DNA from: Lichenicola cladoniae
GTDB lineage: Bacteria; Pseudomonadota; Alphaproteobacteria; Acetobacterales; Acetobacteraceae
Direction: 5' to 3'
Length of the DNA stretch: 64,000 bases
Assembly: GCF_013201075.1 (NCBI RefSeq)
Contig: NZ_CP053708.1
Location: forward strand, 2,919,501-2,983,500
In this document: positions 54,669 to 63,558 of the stretch, piece after piece
Position numbering within the stretch: the first letter of the stretch is position 1
How the letters are laid out: every line of letters starts with the position of its first letter
Notes under the pieces: generated by a model
The model's database searches: none
Told to the model about the DNA's origin: nothing
The model's input: the letters and a program-made list of their open reading frames with translations, nothing else
Translations under genes and position numbers: made by a program

Positions 54669-56012
54669 TTACTCGAACAGGCTGACGCTGATCGAGACTG
54701 TATGACTGGTGAAGCTGTTTAACGTCGTGCCGAACGCACTGACATTCTCGAGCGGGGAAACATTCGATGAACTATGGCTATGGTTGTAGCTATAGGACAA
54801 GCTAGTGCTCATATGGCGGTTCACCAGCCAGGTCCCGGAAGCACCGGCCTTGTACTGGGTCTGACCATTATTCTGTTGTCCGACTACGTTCGACTGGGAG
54901 TCGGTTGCGCCGAGAGTTCCGGTCAGCCGGAAATACAGGTTCTGCCTGAGCTCGTGATCGTATTGCAGCGACCCGAAACTGATGGTCTGGTTCCGGGCGA
55001 ACGGAGATTCCGGATCGTCGAGGCGACGGAAAAGGCTTGCCGTCACGGTGTCCAGTCGCGTGGGCGTCCAGACCGCGTCGATTTCGGCGGTGGGCGTGCT
55101 GGCGGATACGAATCCGGCTGACGAGAACTTGCGGTGTTCGCCACCGACCAGCACCCGGTATTGCACGAGAGCATCCGCGCGGAAATCGAGGCCGATGAAT
55201 GCCTCGATGTCGTCGTAGTTGTTCGGAGACGTTCCCGGCACGCGCGTGAACTGGGCGGTCGACCCGCGAAGGATCGCAACAACCGCATTTCCCGTGGATA
55301 ACTGGTAGCGCGTCTGCAACGAGCCGGACTCGAGTTGGTGGCTCAGCGAGTGATAGTTGATGTCCGTCTGGCCGCTACTCGTACCGAAGGAGAAATCCTG
55401 ATACTCGAAGCCAGGCGTGACACTGAAGCGGCCGAACGTGCTGTTATACGCGAGCCGCACGACGTTGACGTTATACGGAGCTGGCGTCGTCACCCCGAAT
55501 ACGCCCAGGTCGGTTGCCGAAAGATGAAGTGCCAGGTGGGAATAGCCGAGGCTGAGGGAATCCCGGCCCAAGGCGACCGCTCCGCCGAGTGCGGCGTTCC
55601 AATTGGTGAAGCTTGCGATCGGAATATCGAGATAGCGCTGGTCGGCGACACTGACCGAGGCACCGAGACTGTCGCGACCCCAGTTCGACTTGACGCCGAT
55701 CGCGGCCGACGTCGACTCACTCGAACTCCCGGTTCCGGGAAGCCCGAGTGTACTGCTGTTGTAGCCAAACGATTGCGACGCACTCGGCCGCACGACGAAG
55801 CTGCCGACATTGATCCCCTGCGCCTGGTTTTGTGTGGTCAGGCGGTTCACGACGGACGCACTGAAGTCGGGGGCAAAGCCCGGTACGTCGACCGGAAAAT
55901 ACTGCTGAACCAGTTGCTGCGCCAGCGCACCTTGCGGCACCAGCGACGCAAAGCCTGCAAAACTCAGCACGAACAGAAAAACACGCTGTGGAGCTTCGAC
56001 CGATTGTTTCAT
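54669..56012 (-). CDS. outer-membrane beta-barrel protein of EPS locus (BBP2-like)
   Basis: 447 residues from ATG 56012. Signal peptide to ALA near 31; the mature protein is Ser/Gly/Asn-rich with alternating hydrophobic strands and ends in a terminal Phe-Glu after a SISVSLF strand, as in porin-like barrels. The periodic YxYxH, SLGYSHL and FEYQDFSF strands suggest ~16-18 beta strands. Resembles the 'outer membrane beta-barrel protein' found next to OPX genes in Acetobacteraceae and Rhizobiales EPS loci. Likely the outer-membrane conduit for the polymer; direct evidence is lacking. Confidence 0.8.
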   Translation of the reverse strand: MKQSVEAPQRVFLFVLSFAGFASLVPQGALAQQLVQQYFPVDVPGFAPDFSASVVNRLTTQNQAQGINVGSFVVRPSASQSFGYNSSTLGLPGTGSSSESTSAAIGVKSNWGRDSLGASVSVADQRYLDIPIASFTNWNAALGGAVALGRDSLSLGYSHLALHLSATDLGVFGVTTPAPYNVNVVRLAYNSTFGRFSVTPGFEYQDFSFGTSSGQTDINYHSLSHQLESGSLQTRYQLSTGNAVVAILRGSTAQFTRVPGTSPNNYDDIEAFIGLDFRADALVQYRVLVGGEHRKFSSAGFVSASTPTAEIDAVWTPTRLDTVTASLFRRLDDPESPFARNQTISFGSLQYDHELRQNLYFRLTGTLGATDSQSNVVGQQNNGQTQYKAGASGTWLVNRHMSTSLSYSYNHSHSSSNVSPLENVSAFGTTLNSFTSHTVSISVSLFE

Positions 56013-56113
56013 CAGAACCCGTAGCGACCTGGAAATAGAAGCCCTGCTGCCACGTTCATGGCAAAGATGCTCAGGAGAAGGATGGGCCGGACATGCGCAA
56101 TGTCGCTGGCATA

Positions 56114-57265
56114 TCATCCAAGCGGCTGACTTGTTGTCGCATGCGTCGATCGCCGTCGGGACAGTACGTCATCGTAGACATCCGTATAAAGCCGTGCGAC
56201 TGCGTTCCAGTCATAGCGCCGGACTGCGTGCATGCATTGCGCCCGGCGCGCTGTGAAGCGTTCCGGATCGGTTGTAAAGCTCGAAGCGATCGCGGCTGCG
56301 GTTTCCGTGACGTTATCCGGGTCGAGGATAAGGCCGACCGCCGAGGCTGAAATAAGGCGTCGGAACGGCTCGATACCGCTCAGGATCGGGAGCAGCCCGG
56401 CGGACATCGCTTCCACGGCAGCCAGGCCGAACCCCTCATGGGCGGAGAAGCTGGCGAAATAGCCACATCGAGCGATGAGAGCCTTCAACTCGCCGTCACT
56501 CGGGCCAATCACGAACTCGACCAGATCCTTGACGCCTGCCGAGGTAGCCGAATCACGCAATTCCGCTTCGGTTTGATCGCCGTACGACCCGGCGATAATG
56601 AGACGCCATGCCGGATCGTTTTCATGGAGCTGCGCAAGTACGGGAAACAACGCGTCGAGGCGCTTGTGCCGGGCGAAACGTCCGTAGCTGATGATCGTCC
56701 GGCTTGGCGTCCTGGACGACGCATCAGCGAATTTAGACTGGTTGATGCCGTTCTCGATCGTAGTCAGCCGGTGGCCGGCAACCGGCTTGAACAGCTCCGC
56801 ATCGTGGTAGCTACACGCGACGATACGCTGATACGCCGTGATGGAGGCGCGCGTGACCGTCGAGAACCAGACACGTTTCAGCCGTGCAAGCTCCTGGCTG
56901 TGAAAGAACCCGCCATGGGTCGATGCGACCATCGGACGCCGATGGAGCGGCTTCGACAGGGCAAGGAAGTCGAAGAAGAAGTCGATCGCATGCACATGCA
57001 GCAGGTCGAACGAACGGACGTGACTGAGCACGGACGGAGCCAGCGGGTAACGGGTAGAACCTGCCCAGGGTAATCTAAGCACCGGGATCCCGTCTACGAC
57101 ATCGTTCTTCGGCAAATAATCCGGTTTGTCGAATATGCGGTTCAACGTGATGATGCGCGCGTCGATCCCAAGCTGGTCGCGTTGTGCTCGAGCGATACTA
57201 TGCACCGCCTCCTCCAGCCCGCCGACCGCGGGACTGAACTGACGAACGACATGCGCAACTTTCAT
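56114..57265 (-). CDS. GT4-family glycosyltransferase (GumH-like)
   Basis: 383 residues. GT-B fold: VVRQFSPAVGGLEEAVHSIA at the N-terminus (glycine-rich acceptor loop), IISYGRFARHKRLDALFPVL in the donor domain and FASFSAHEGFGLAAVEAMSA with the EX7E pair. GT4 retaining enzymes in xanthan/acetan loci (GumH, AceC) add the alpha-mannosyl residue to cellobiosyl-lipid; by position this is the probable step, though sugar specificity cannot be read from sequence. Its ribosome site lies in a palindrome with the wzc stop. Confidence 0.87.
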   Translation of the reverse strand: MKVAHVVRQFSPAVGGLEEAVHSIARAQRDQLGIDARIITLNRIFDKPDYLPKNDVVDGIPVLRLPWAGSTRYPLAPSVLSHVRSFDLLHVHAIDFFFDFLALSKPLHRRPMVASTHGGFFHSQELARLKRVWFSTVTRASITAYQRIVACSYHDAELFKPVAGHRLTTIENGINQSKFADASSRTPSRTIISYGRFARHKRLDALFPVLAQLHENDPAWRLIIAGSYGDQTEAELRDSATSAGVKDLVEFVIGPSDGELKALIARCGYFASFSAHEGFGLAAVEAMSAGLLPILSGIEPFRRLISASAVGLILDPDNVTETAAAIASSFTTDPERFTARRAQCMHAVRRYDWNAVARLYTDVYDDVLSRRRSTHATTSQPLG

Positions 57266-57267
57266 CT

Positions 57268-57285
57268 ACGGCTCCTAGGAGCCGT
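57268..57285. promoter_or_regulatory. palindrome spanning wzc stop and GT4 ribosome site
   Basis: ACGGCTCCTAGGAGCCGT at 57268-57285 is a perfect 18-bp palindrome. In the minus-strand transcript it can fold as a 7-bp stem with a CTAG loop: the wzc stop codon is in the loop, and the only purine-rich ribosome-binding sequence for the glycosyltransferase (AGGAG) is in the stem. This would couple translation of the two genes: ribosomes terminating at wzc would open the stem. Confidence 0.6.
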
Positions 57286-59473
57286 AAAACTTCTTGATCA
57301 ACGCCAGTTCCCGCCGATTGTAATCATCGTATCCGTTATCCTCGAAGCCCTTGCTGACCATCGAGACGACGACGCCGGAAATCCGTGCGCCACAGGTGCG
57401 AAGACGATCCAACGACGTCATGACAGCCTGCCGTGAGGTCTGCTGCCAGCGGCAGACGAACACGGTCTGGTCTGCAACTCGGGCAAGCGCCAGAACGTCG
57501 CTACTCGAAAGAAGCGGCGGACTGTCGATAATGATCATGTCATAGGAGAGCTTCAGGGTATCGATCAGTTTCCGCAACCGGGTGATACCGGCGCTTCCTC
57601 TCGAGTAGGAAGCCGTTGTACCAGGCGAGATGAAGTCTATCCGTGTCTCGGCATCCGTCTGGATCGCCTCTTCCGGCGTTGCCGTGCCGGCTATCAGGTC
57701 CGTGAAGCCCGGGTGGTTGTTCCGGACCTTATGCAGCCCGGGCGCGATACGCCGGCGATCGGAATCGATGATCAACACACGCAGGCCGTTCGGACGAACC
57801 ACCAGCGCCAGCCACATGGCGAGCGTGCTCTTGCCTTCCTGCGGCGTAGCCGAGGTGATCACGACCGCCATCGGAGCGTCGACTTTGGGCGAGAGCAAAG
57901 ACAGCTGCAAGGCGAGCTCATGTACGGCGTCGCTGACACGCGAGCTGGGCTCATCCAATACGTATCGCGCGATCTGCTGGTCGCGACGCCGAGTGATCAA
58001 CGGAATGGTCCCGAGCAACGGGAGCTGAACCGCAGCGCGCAGATAATCCGCGTCCTCGAAACCGGTCGCGAAAAGGTTTTTAACGAGAACCGTTGCTGCA
58101 GCGATAGCCAGCGCAACGACAAAGATGCCGAGGCCGAGCTTCATGTGATTAGGGAATGTCGGTGTGCGCGATGCAACCGCGGACGACACCACGACGACCG
58201 GCGGCTGAAGCAGGGCGGCGCGATCCACCACAGCTTTCGAATGCTCCAGGAACGTCTGATACACATCGCGGGCACTCTGTGATTCCTGGACGAGGCTGCG
58301 ATATTCGGCCTGTGGCGGGCTCTGCTGGCCAGCCTGGGCACGCAGGGCGTCAAGACGCTGGGTTAGCTGACGGACCTCAGCCTGTGCAGAGACACTATCC
58401 TCGCGTATCGACGCAAGTGCGGCGCCGGTTTCCGATCGAAGCGCTGCCTGCGTGCTCGCAATCTGCCGATCCAGCGCCTTGATCCCCGGGTAATTGGATC
58501 CGAACTGCGCCGCCTGCTGGGCGCGTGTTGCCTGGAGCTGCATAAGTGCATTGGACGCTGCAACAAGTGTCGGCTGTTGCGCCATCGCTATCGCCGCACG
58601 GCCGGAGCCTTGGCCCGATGCATCGCGCAGTGCCGAGGAACGTGCGAGAGCTGCAGCCAGACGAGCCTGCGCCTGACCGAGTTCGGACGAGATCTCGGCG
58701 ATCTGACTATTGATCAGCGGGTTCGCCGTGGTGCCGTCGCCGGTATTGTCGAGGTTGTGCGACACGTTGAAATTATCGGCCCTGTGCAGGGCATCCAGCC
58801 AACGCTGGCGCAACTGATCGGTCCGTGCGTCAAGCCAGTGTGCGACGCGATCGATATTGGTGGTCTGCTGAGCCAGGGCAAGTCGTTGATAGTTCGCCAC
58901 CAAGGCATTGGCGAGCGTCGCAGCCTGGTAGCCGGTACCGGCCGTCGCACTGACATCGATGATGCGGGAGCGCGGACGCGGCAGGATCGTCAGCTTGGCC
59001 AAAGCCGTATCGACCTGCTGCTGGAACTGCTCTTCTGGATTCAATGGCACGGTAGCCGGCTTCGGGCATGCCATGTTCAAGCCCAGAGTGCACAGCTGAA
59101 ACATTAGCCCGTGCGGCGGCTCAACGAGAAGCTTCGGATACTGCCTGACCACGGCACCGACGACATCGCGCGATTCAAGCTTTGCCGCTTCGGTAGCCGG
59201 GACATCGTCTTCAAGACGATCCGCGACCTGCTGGCCGGATGCGGCTAGCGGATCGGCGTCCTGATTCGCGATCGCGACACTTGTTATAGCGGTGTAGCTC
59301 GGCGTGAGAAGTGCGACCACCCCCGCGCCCAGGAGGCAAATACATAGAAACACGCAGAGGAAAAGGACGATGTGCCTGCGCAGAAGACGGAAGGCCCGGG
59401 TAACAGCCTGTACGCCATCAGCTTCCGGACGCTCCCTCGAAAAGGCGCTTTCGTTCACAAGGAGGTCGCTCAC
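57275..59473 (-). CDS. polysaccharide copolymerase with fused tyrosine kinase (Wzc/BY-kinase)
   Basis: 732 residues from GTG 59473. Wzz domain with two membrane helices (IVLFLCVFLCICLLGAGVVA at ~34-53 and one near 440), a long coiled-coil periplasmic part rich in Ala/Gln, then a cytoplasmic BY-kinase: Walker A SATPQEGKST (~541-550), A' VLIIDSDRRR and B IIIDSPPLLSS. The C-terminal Tyr cluster is small (three Tyr in the last 17 residues). Controls chain length and export with the OPX protein. GumC itself lacks the kinase, so this is Wzc/ExoP-like. Confidence 0.92.
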   Translation of the reverse strand: MSDLLVNESAFSRERPEADGVQAVTRAFRLLRRHIVLFLCVFLCICLLGAGVVALLTPSYTAITSVAIANQDADPLAASGQQVADRLEDDVPATEAAKLESRDVVGAVVRQYPKLLVEPPHGLMFQLCTLGLNMACPKPATVPLNPEEQFQQQVDTALAKLTILPRPRSRIIDVSATAGTGYQAATLANALVANYQRLALAQQTTNIDRVAHWLDARTDQLRQRWLDALHRADNFNVSHNLDNTGDGTTANPLINSQIAEISSELGQAQARLAAALARSSALRDASGQGSGRAAIAMAQQPTLVAASNALMQLQATRAQQAAQFGSNYPGIKALDRQIASTQAALRSETGAALASIREDSVSAQAEVRQLTQRLDALRAQAGQQSPPQAEYRSLVQESQSARDVYQTFLEHSKAVVDRAALLQPPVVVVSSAVASRTPTFPNHMKLGLGIFVVALAIAAATVLVKNLFATGFEDADYLRAAVQLPLLGTIPLITRRRDQQIARYVLDEPSSRVSDAVHELALQLSLLSPKVDAPMAVVITSATPQEGKSTLAMWLALVVRPNGLRVLIIDSDRRRIAPGLHKVRNNHPGFTDLIAGTATPEEAIQTDAETRIDFISPGTTASYSRGSAGITRLRKLIDTLKLSYDMIIIDSPPLLSSSDVLALARVADQTVFVCRWQQTSRQAVMTSLDRLRTCGARISGVVVSMVSKGFEDNGYDDYNRRELALIKKFYGS

Positions 59474-59552
59474 GGTGCTAATGTATCCTCAGTAGTTATA
59501 ATGTACGACGGATCTGTTTCAGTTAAGTAGAGTTTAACCGAACACGGCTGGA

Positions 59553-60344
59553 TCAGCTAGAACGTTTCGTCGGCGTCAAGCGGTAGCGCAGCAGATAAAT
59601 CCCGAAGACTGGCAAGCCCAGAAGATAACGGCGCCATAGCCTGCGTGGCTCACGGATAAGCCGCACGAGCCATTCGATCCCCATGCTCGCGACCCACCTC
59701 GGCGGACGGCGCACACTGCCAGCTGCATGATCGACCAAGGCGCCGGCGGTGATTGCAACCCCGGGCTGAAGCTGGTCCCAATTGTCCCATAGCCAGCGTT
59801 CCTGTTGCGGCATACCCATGTTGACGAGCAGGATCGATGGTCTGGCAGCGTTGATGTGTTCAACGACGGCCTTGGTCTCAGGCGATCCAGGAGACACATC
59901 GAAATAACCGTGCTGAGTACCGGCAGTCGCGACGCCGTATCGTGTCGAGAACGTTTCAGCCGCGGCAGTGACAGCCGCCTCGGTACCGCCAAGCCAGAAA
60001 ATTGACGCGTCCGGCCCAAGACGGTCCAGAACACTTCCGATCCACTCCGGCGGCGTCGTTCTGTTCAACCTGCGGCCACTCAGGATCAACGCGGCCAACT
60101 GGACACCTGCACCGTCGCAGAATGCAATATCCGCGTGCTTGAACATCGAGCGCAGCCAGGTCTGCTTCTGCGAAAGCACAACCAGATTCGCGTTGGCATT
60201 GACCACGAGCATCTTGCGCTTCGCCGATGCTGCGACAAAAACACGGTCTGCAATCGTGTCCCGATGGAGGTCATGTAGCGGAATGCCCATCACATCGAAG
60301 CGGTCATCATCGCGTTGTAACGAAGAACCGTGAGCCTCGGGCAT
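59553..60344 (-). CDS. WecG/TagA/CpsF glycosyltransferase (GT26, GumM-like)
   Basis: 263 residues. GT26 landmarks: VMGIPLHDLHRDTIADRVFV, VVNANANLVVLSQ, the catalytic-region FCDGAGVQLAALIL, ASIFWLGGTEAAVTAAAE, and NMGMPQQERWLWDNW. GT26 enzymes transfer the second sugar onto a lipid-linked sugar; GumM makes cellobiosyl-pyrophosphoryl-undecaprenol. The following gene in transcription order is wzc, the preceding one the priming transferase, consistent with that step. ATG 60290 is a possible later start. Confidence 0.88.
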   Translation of the reverse strand: MPEAHGSSLQRDDDRFDVMGIPLHDLHRDTIADRVFVAASAKRKMLVVNANANLVVLSQKQTWLRSMFKHADIAFCDGAGVQLAALILSGRRLNRTTPPEWIGSVLDRLGPDASIFWLGGTEAAVTAAAETFSTRYGVATAGTQHGYFDVSPGSPETKAVVEHINAARPSILLVNMGMPQQERWLWDNWDQLQPGVAITAGALVDHAAGSVRRPPRWVASMGIEWLVRLIREPRRLWRRYLLGLPVFGIYLLRYRLTPTKRSS

Positions 60345-60357
60345 TGCAGGTGATCTA

Positions 60358-61875
60358 CTAGTAAGAATGACGGCTCACCACTTCCCGAATGACAGTAAGA
60401 AACATGATCTTGATATCGAACCAGATCGACCAGCGTTGCATATATTCGAGATCGAGCGTAACCCGCTTGTGTAGGTCCTCGGTTGTAACAAGCTCTCCGC
60501 GAGAACCGTTGATCTGGGCCCATCCGGTAATGCCGGGTTTGACCTGATGACGAATGACATACTCGGCCAGGGCATCGTCGAGAAGCTTGCCTCCAGCCCG
60601 GGTGTGTGGCGCATGCGGCCTGGGGCCTACCAATGACATTTCGTTGCGCAGGACATTCAGGATCTGCGGCAACTCGTCGAGGCTGAGTTTACGCAGCCAC
60701 TTTCCGACCCGTGTCACTCTCGAATCATTGCGGCTGGTCTGCTTCATCGCGGTCGGGTCGGCCATGTCCGCATACATGGAACGGAACTTGAAAACCTGGA
60801 ACGACCGGTTGTTGAAGCCCAGGCGCGACTGCTTGAAGAAAACAGGTCCCGGGGAGTCCAGCTTGATGGCGACCGCAATCGCAAGCAGCAGCGGGAACAG
60901 GATTACCAGAGCTATTGTCCCGAACAGAACATCGATGCCCAGCTTGGCTAGCGTCTGAAGCTCGGTTAGCGGTCGCCTGCGCAGCACCATCAGGGAGACC
61001 GGGCCGACCGCCTCGATCGGCAATGCTGAATCGAACTCGGGAACCAGGTGGGGCATGACGTAGATATGGGCCAGGACGCTCCGCAACTGCCAGACGATCT
61101 GCTCGATCTGCTGCTCGTTATCCTGTGCAGGTGAAACCGCGATGATGATGCCATGCAAGGTGCGCTCCCGACTGAGCGAGACGAGCTCAGATAACGAACC
61201 GCGTACCGACGCGGCACTCAGCTCGTAAGGCGTGTCGGTGAAGATGCCGAGCGTCGAGATCGTGCCGGCCGTTCCGCGGTTCAGGCGTTCGGCTACCCCT
61301 GCGGCCTGGGGTCCATTGCCGACAATCGCGATCTTGCAGGACAGCCGGTGCCGTACCGACGGCTTGGTTAGCACGTAGATCATGCCGGCACGGACGAGCA
61401 GGAGAGTCAGACTGGTCGTAACGAACCAATTCAGCGCCGTCGTCGCAGACGGTGCAGGCGCCCACCCCAACACCCATAGGATGATGAACTGAGACGCTGT
61501 CGCGACGAGCAGCGCAGGTCCGATATAACGGACCTGATCCCACAACCGTGTGACCTGGGGAATGTTGAGCAGACGTTCGGTCTTGGGCCAGAGGAAGATG
61601 ATCAAGATCGAGACCAGATCCGCGGTCACGCGAACACGGTCCTGCAGGTGCATCAGGAGATGACCGCCGACCCAGGTCAGCAGCAACGTCGAGGCTACCG
61701 TCGCAATGACGTCGATGATCTTGATGGTCCAAGGAAGCATCGGATGCTTGTAGCCATACACGTCGATGGGATCATCCTTCACCTGAGCAGCGAATGACGA
61801 GGGCGACGCGTCCTGGTTCGACTCCAGTTTCGCCGTCTGGAGCAGATGCTTGGTGGAGGAAACGGTCTGCCTCAT
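60358..61875 (-). CDS. undecaprenyl-phosphate glucose phosphotransferase (GumD/AceA-like)
   Basis: 505 residues from ATG 61875 (an ATG 22 codons upstream is possible; neither has a strong ribosome site). N-terminal four to five membrane helices, a Rossmann-like soluble domain (KIAIVGNGPQAAGVAERLNR), then the bacterial sugar-transferase domain: KQSRLGFNNRSFQVFKFRSM and LRKLSLDELPQILNVLRNEM SLVGPRP. It transfers glucose-1-phosphate to undecaprenyl phosphate, priming EPS repeat assembly. First gene of the minus-strand EPS operon. Confidence 0.93.
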   Translation of the reverse strand: MRQTVSSTKHLLQTAKLESNQDASPSSFAAQVKDDPIDVYGYKHPMLPWTIKIIDVIATVASTLLLTWVGGHLLMHLQDRVRVTADLVSILIIFLWPKTERLLNIPQVTRLWDQVRYIGPALLVATASQFIILWVLGWAPAPSATTALNWFVTTSLTLLLVRAGMIYVLTKPSVRHRLSCKIAIVGNGPQAAGVAERLNRGTAGTISTLGIFTDTPYELSAASVRGSLSELVSLSRERTLHGIIIAVSPAQDNEQQIEQIVWQLRSVLAHIYVMPHLVPEFDSALPIEAVGPVSLMVLRRRPLTELQTLAKLGIDVLFGTIALVILFPLLLAIAVAIKLDSPGPVFFKQSRLGFNNRSFQVFKFRSMYADMADPTAMKQTSRNDSRVTRVGKWLRKLSLDELPQILNVLRNEMSLVGPRPHAPHTRAGGKLLDDALAEYVIRHQVKPGITGWAQINGSRGELVTTEDLHKRVTLDLEYMQRWSIWFDIKIMFLTVIREVVSRHSY

Positions 61876-63558
61876 CTGAAACACTCTGCCCTGGGTATTG
61901 CGTGAATCAGCACGACGCTCATGAACCGGTGGCGCTAACATCGATGTCGACAGAGTCCGAATCCGCGAAATCCATTATGGTTGCAGTCAACCGATGACTC
62001 CCGAGATTCGATCCAGATCAGCACAAATCCAAGTGTATCTAACACAGGCAGCCCGAAACGAGGCTATCAAATCGACTATAAACAGGCCTCATAACCCGCG
62101 CTATAAACGTTTTCTTGATCAAGTGTGGCACTGTCTACTGGCCCCTCGGGTCAATTATACAATAACGAATCACGAGCGATCGCAACGATCAAGCCAAAAC
62201 CCGTCTTAATAGTTCAATTGTAACTCATTATTCTGTCAGCCCGATCTGGGTCGAGAGACCTCGTATAATCTTCTTCCTCTTGTCGCAGTATGCTCACAAT
62301 TGAAGTCTAGCCAGCAACTTTGGCAAATTCGTGGCACCGATGTTTGCCTGGAAACTGTAAAGACCATGTCAGTTTGCGATAAAATTAAGTCAATGCAACG
62401 TTAGCCAACAATTTCATCCGTCCGGACTTGGCCGTTGCTTCGCGTTGATCTGCCCATAACCTTCCTGAACGTTACGGGATCCACTGGTAGCACCCCCGCC
62501 CGTGAAGCAGCCTCGGGTGGAAAGCTGTAAATCTATACCCCGATCTGTCAGGGAACACGCGTTATGGACAAGGCTATTCCACGTCACATCCTGCGGCCCA
62601 GAGTCCGATCTTTACCTGGGCAGGAACCTGCCTGTGGACGTGAAAATACCACAGCCTGAATGTCGCGCAAGCACATGAAACGACCGGAGACGATCCCCGC
62701 CGGCAATCACTTTCCGACCAAAAAGACCCACGCCGGCACCACACGTATGACGGGTATATGGAAGCGGCTCAAATCTCCAGGTTGCAGGTTTCAGTTGTAA
62801 GTCTGAAGCATACTAGGAAGATAGCTTGCGGATGTTTCGTCGGACACGCAACTGAAAGTTGGTAATGGGTGACGATTGGCCTCTCCTGCATTGCGCTGTG
62901 GTTCGCGCTGAATTCGCTTACTCGCCAAGCATCGTGGCGCCAAAGCGATCTTCACGAACTGTAACTTCCGAGTAACGCTGCTCTGTGCCTACGACGCTAG
63001 TTGTGCCGCCACCGTCAAGGAGATGGAGCCCAACTCCGGCGCACAGCAACGCCTGCCCCTGCGCAATTCAGCCGTCCAGCCAACCATGAAACCTGAATCA
63101 TCTCAGCGGCTGGAGGTGAATTTTAGAATATGGACGGTAATCACCTCGCGTTCCGCGAACATCGAATTCAAAGATCGCTAGCTAGCAACCCAGCAGCAGT
63201 TGGTTTGTCCAGAAAATCGGATGCTGAAATTCTAGACATTATCTGGATACAGATCTTGTTTATTGTTTTTGCGACACGTGGAACGGACTGTCGCTGCGTG
63301 TGTCGCTTCAGAGATATTCTCAGAATTCAGGGCACATCCTAAGCCTTATCAAACTGTTAGCGGTTTAAATAGCTGAATCTACAAGGGCTTCTTGAGGCAT
63401 CGCGAAGCCAGGCTAGCCCTTAATAGCGGCAATCGCCGAAATAAACGGCAGATTTCTATCGTTATTAAATGATTAATCTTGTTTTCACGTGGCCGCTCAA
63501 TGTAGAAGCGTTCATCACCGCCGCGTGATCGGTGCCGAAAGAAGATTGAGAATTTTCA
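61876..63558. other. 1.7-kb AT-richer intergenic region upstream of EPS operon and cellulase
   Basis: The longest gene-free stretch in the window, markedly richer in A/T than its neighbours. It must hold the divergent promoters for the EPS operon and the GH5 gene. I find no tRNA and no transposase motif. One small frame (63130-63342) has a good ribosome site and is listed separately. The rest could encode regulatory RNAs or bind regulators; nothing specific can be supported. Confidence 0.5.
63130..63342 (+). CDS. small hypothetical protein with GGAGGTGA site
   Basis: 70 residues, ATG at 63130 with GGAGGTGA at 63112-63119. Central hydrophobic stretch ILDIIWIQILFIVFA could be a membrane segment; the C-terminus has CRCVCR. 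No family recognised. The good Shine-Dalgarno and possible membrane helix are the only support; the frame could be fortuitous. Confidence 0.25.
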   Translation: MDGNHLAFREHRIQRSLASNPAAVGLSRKSDAEILDIIWIQILFIVFATRGTDCRCVCRFRDILRIQGTS

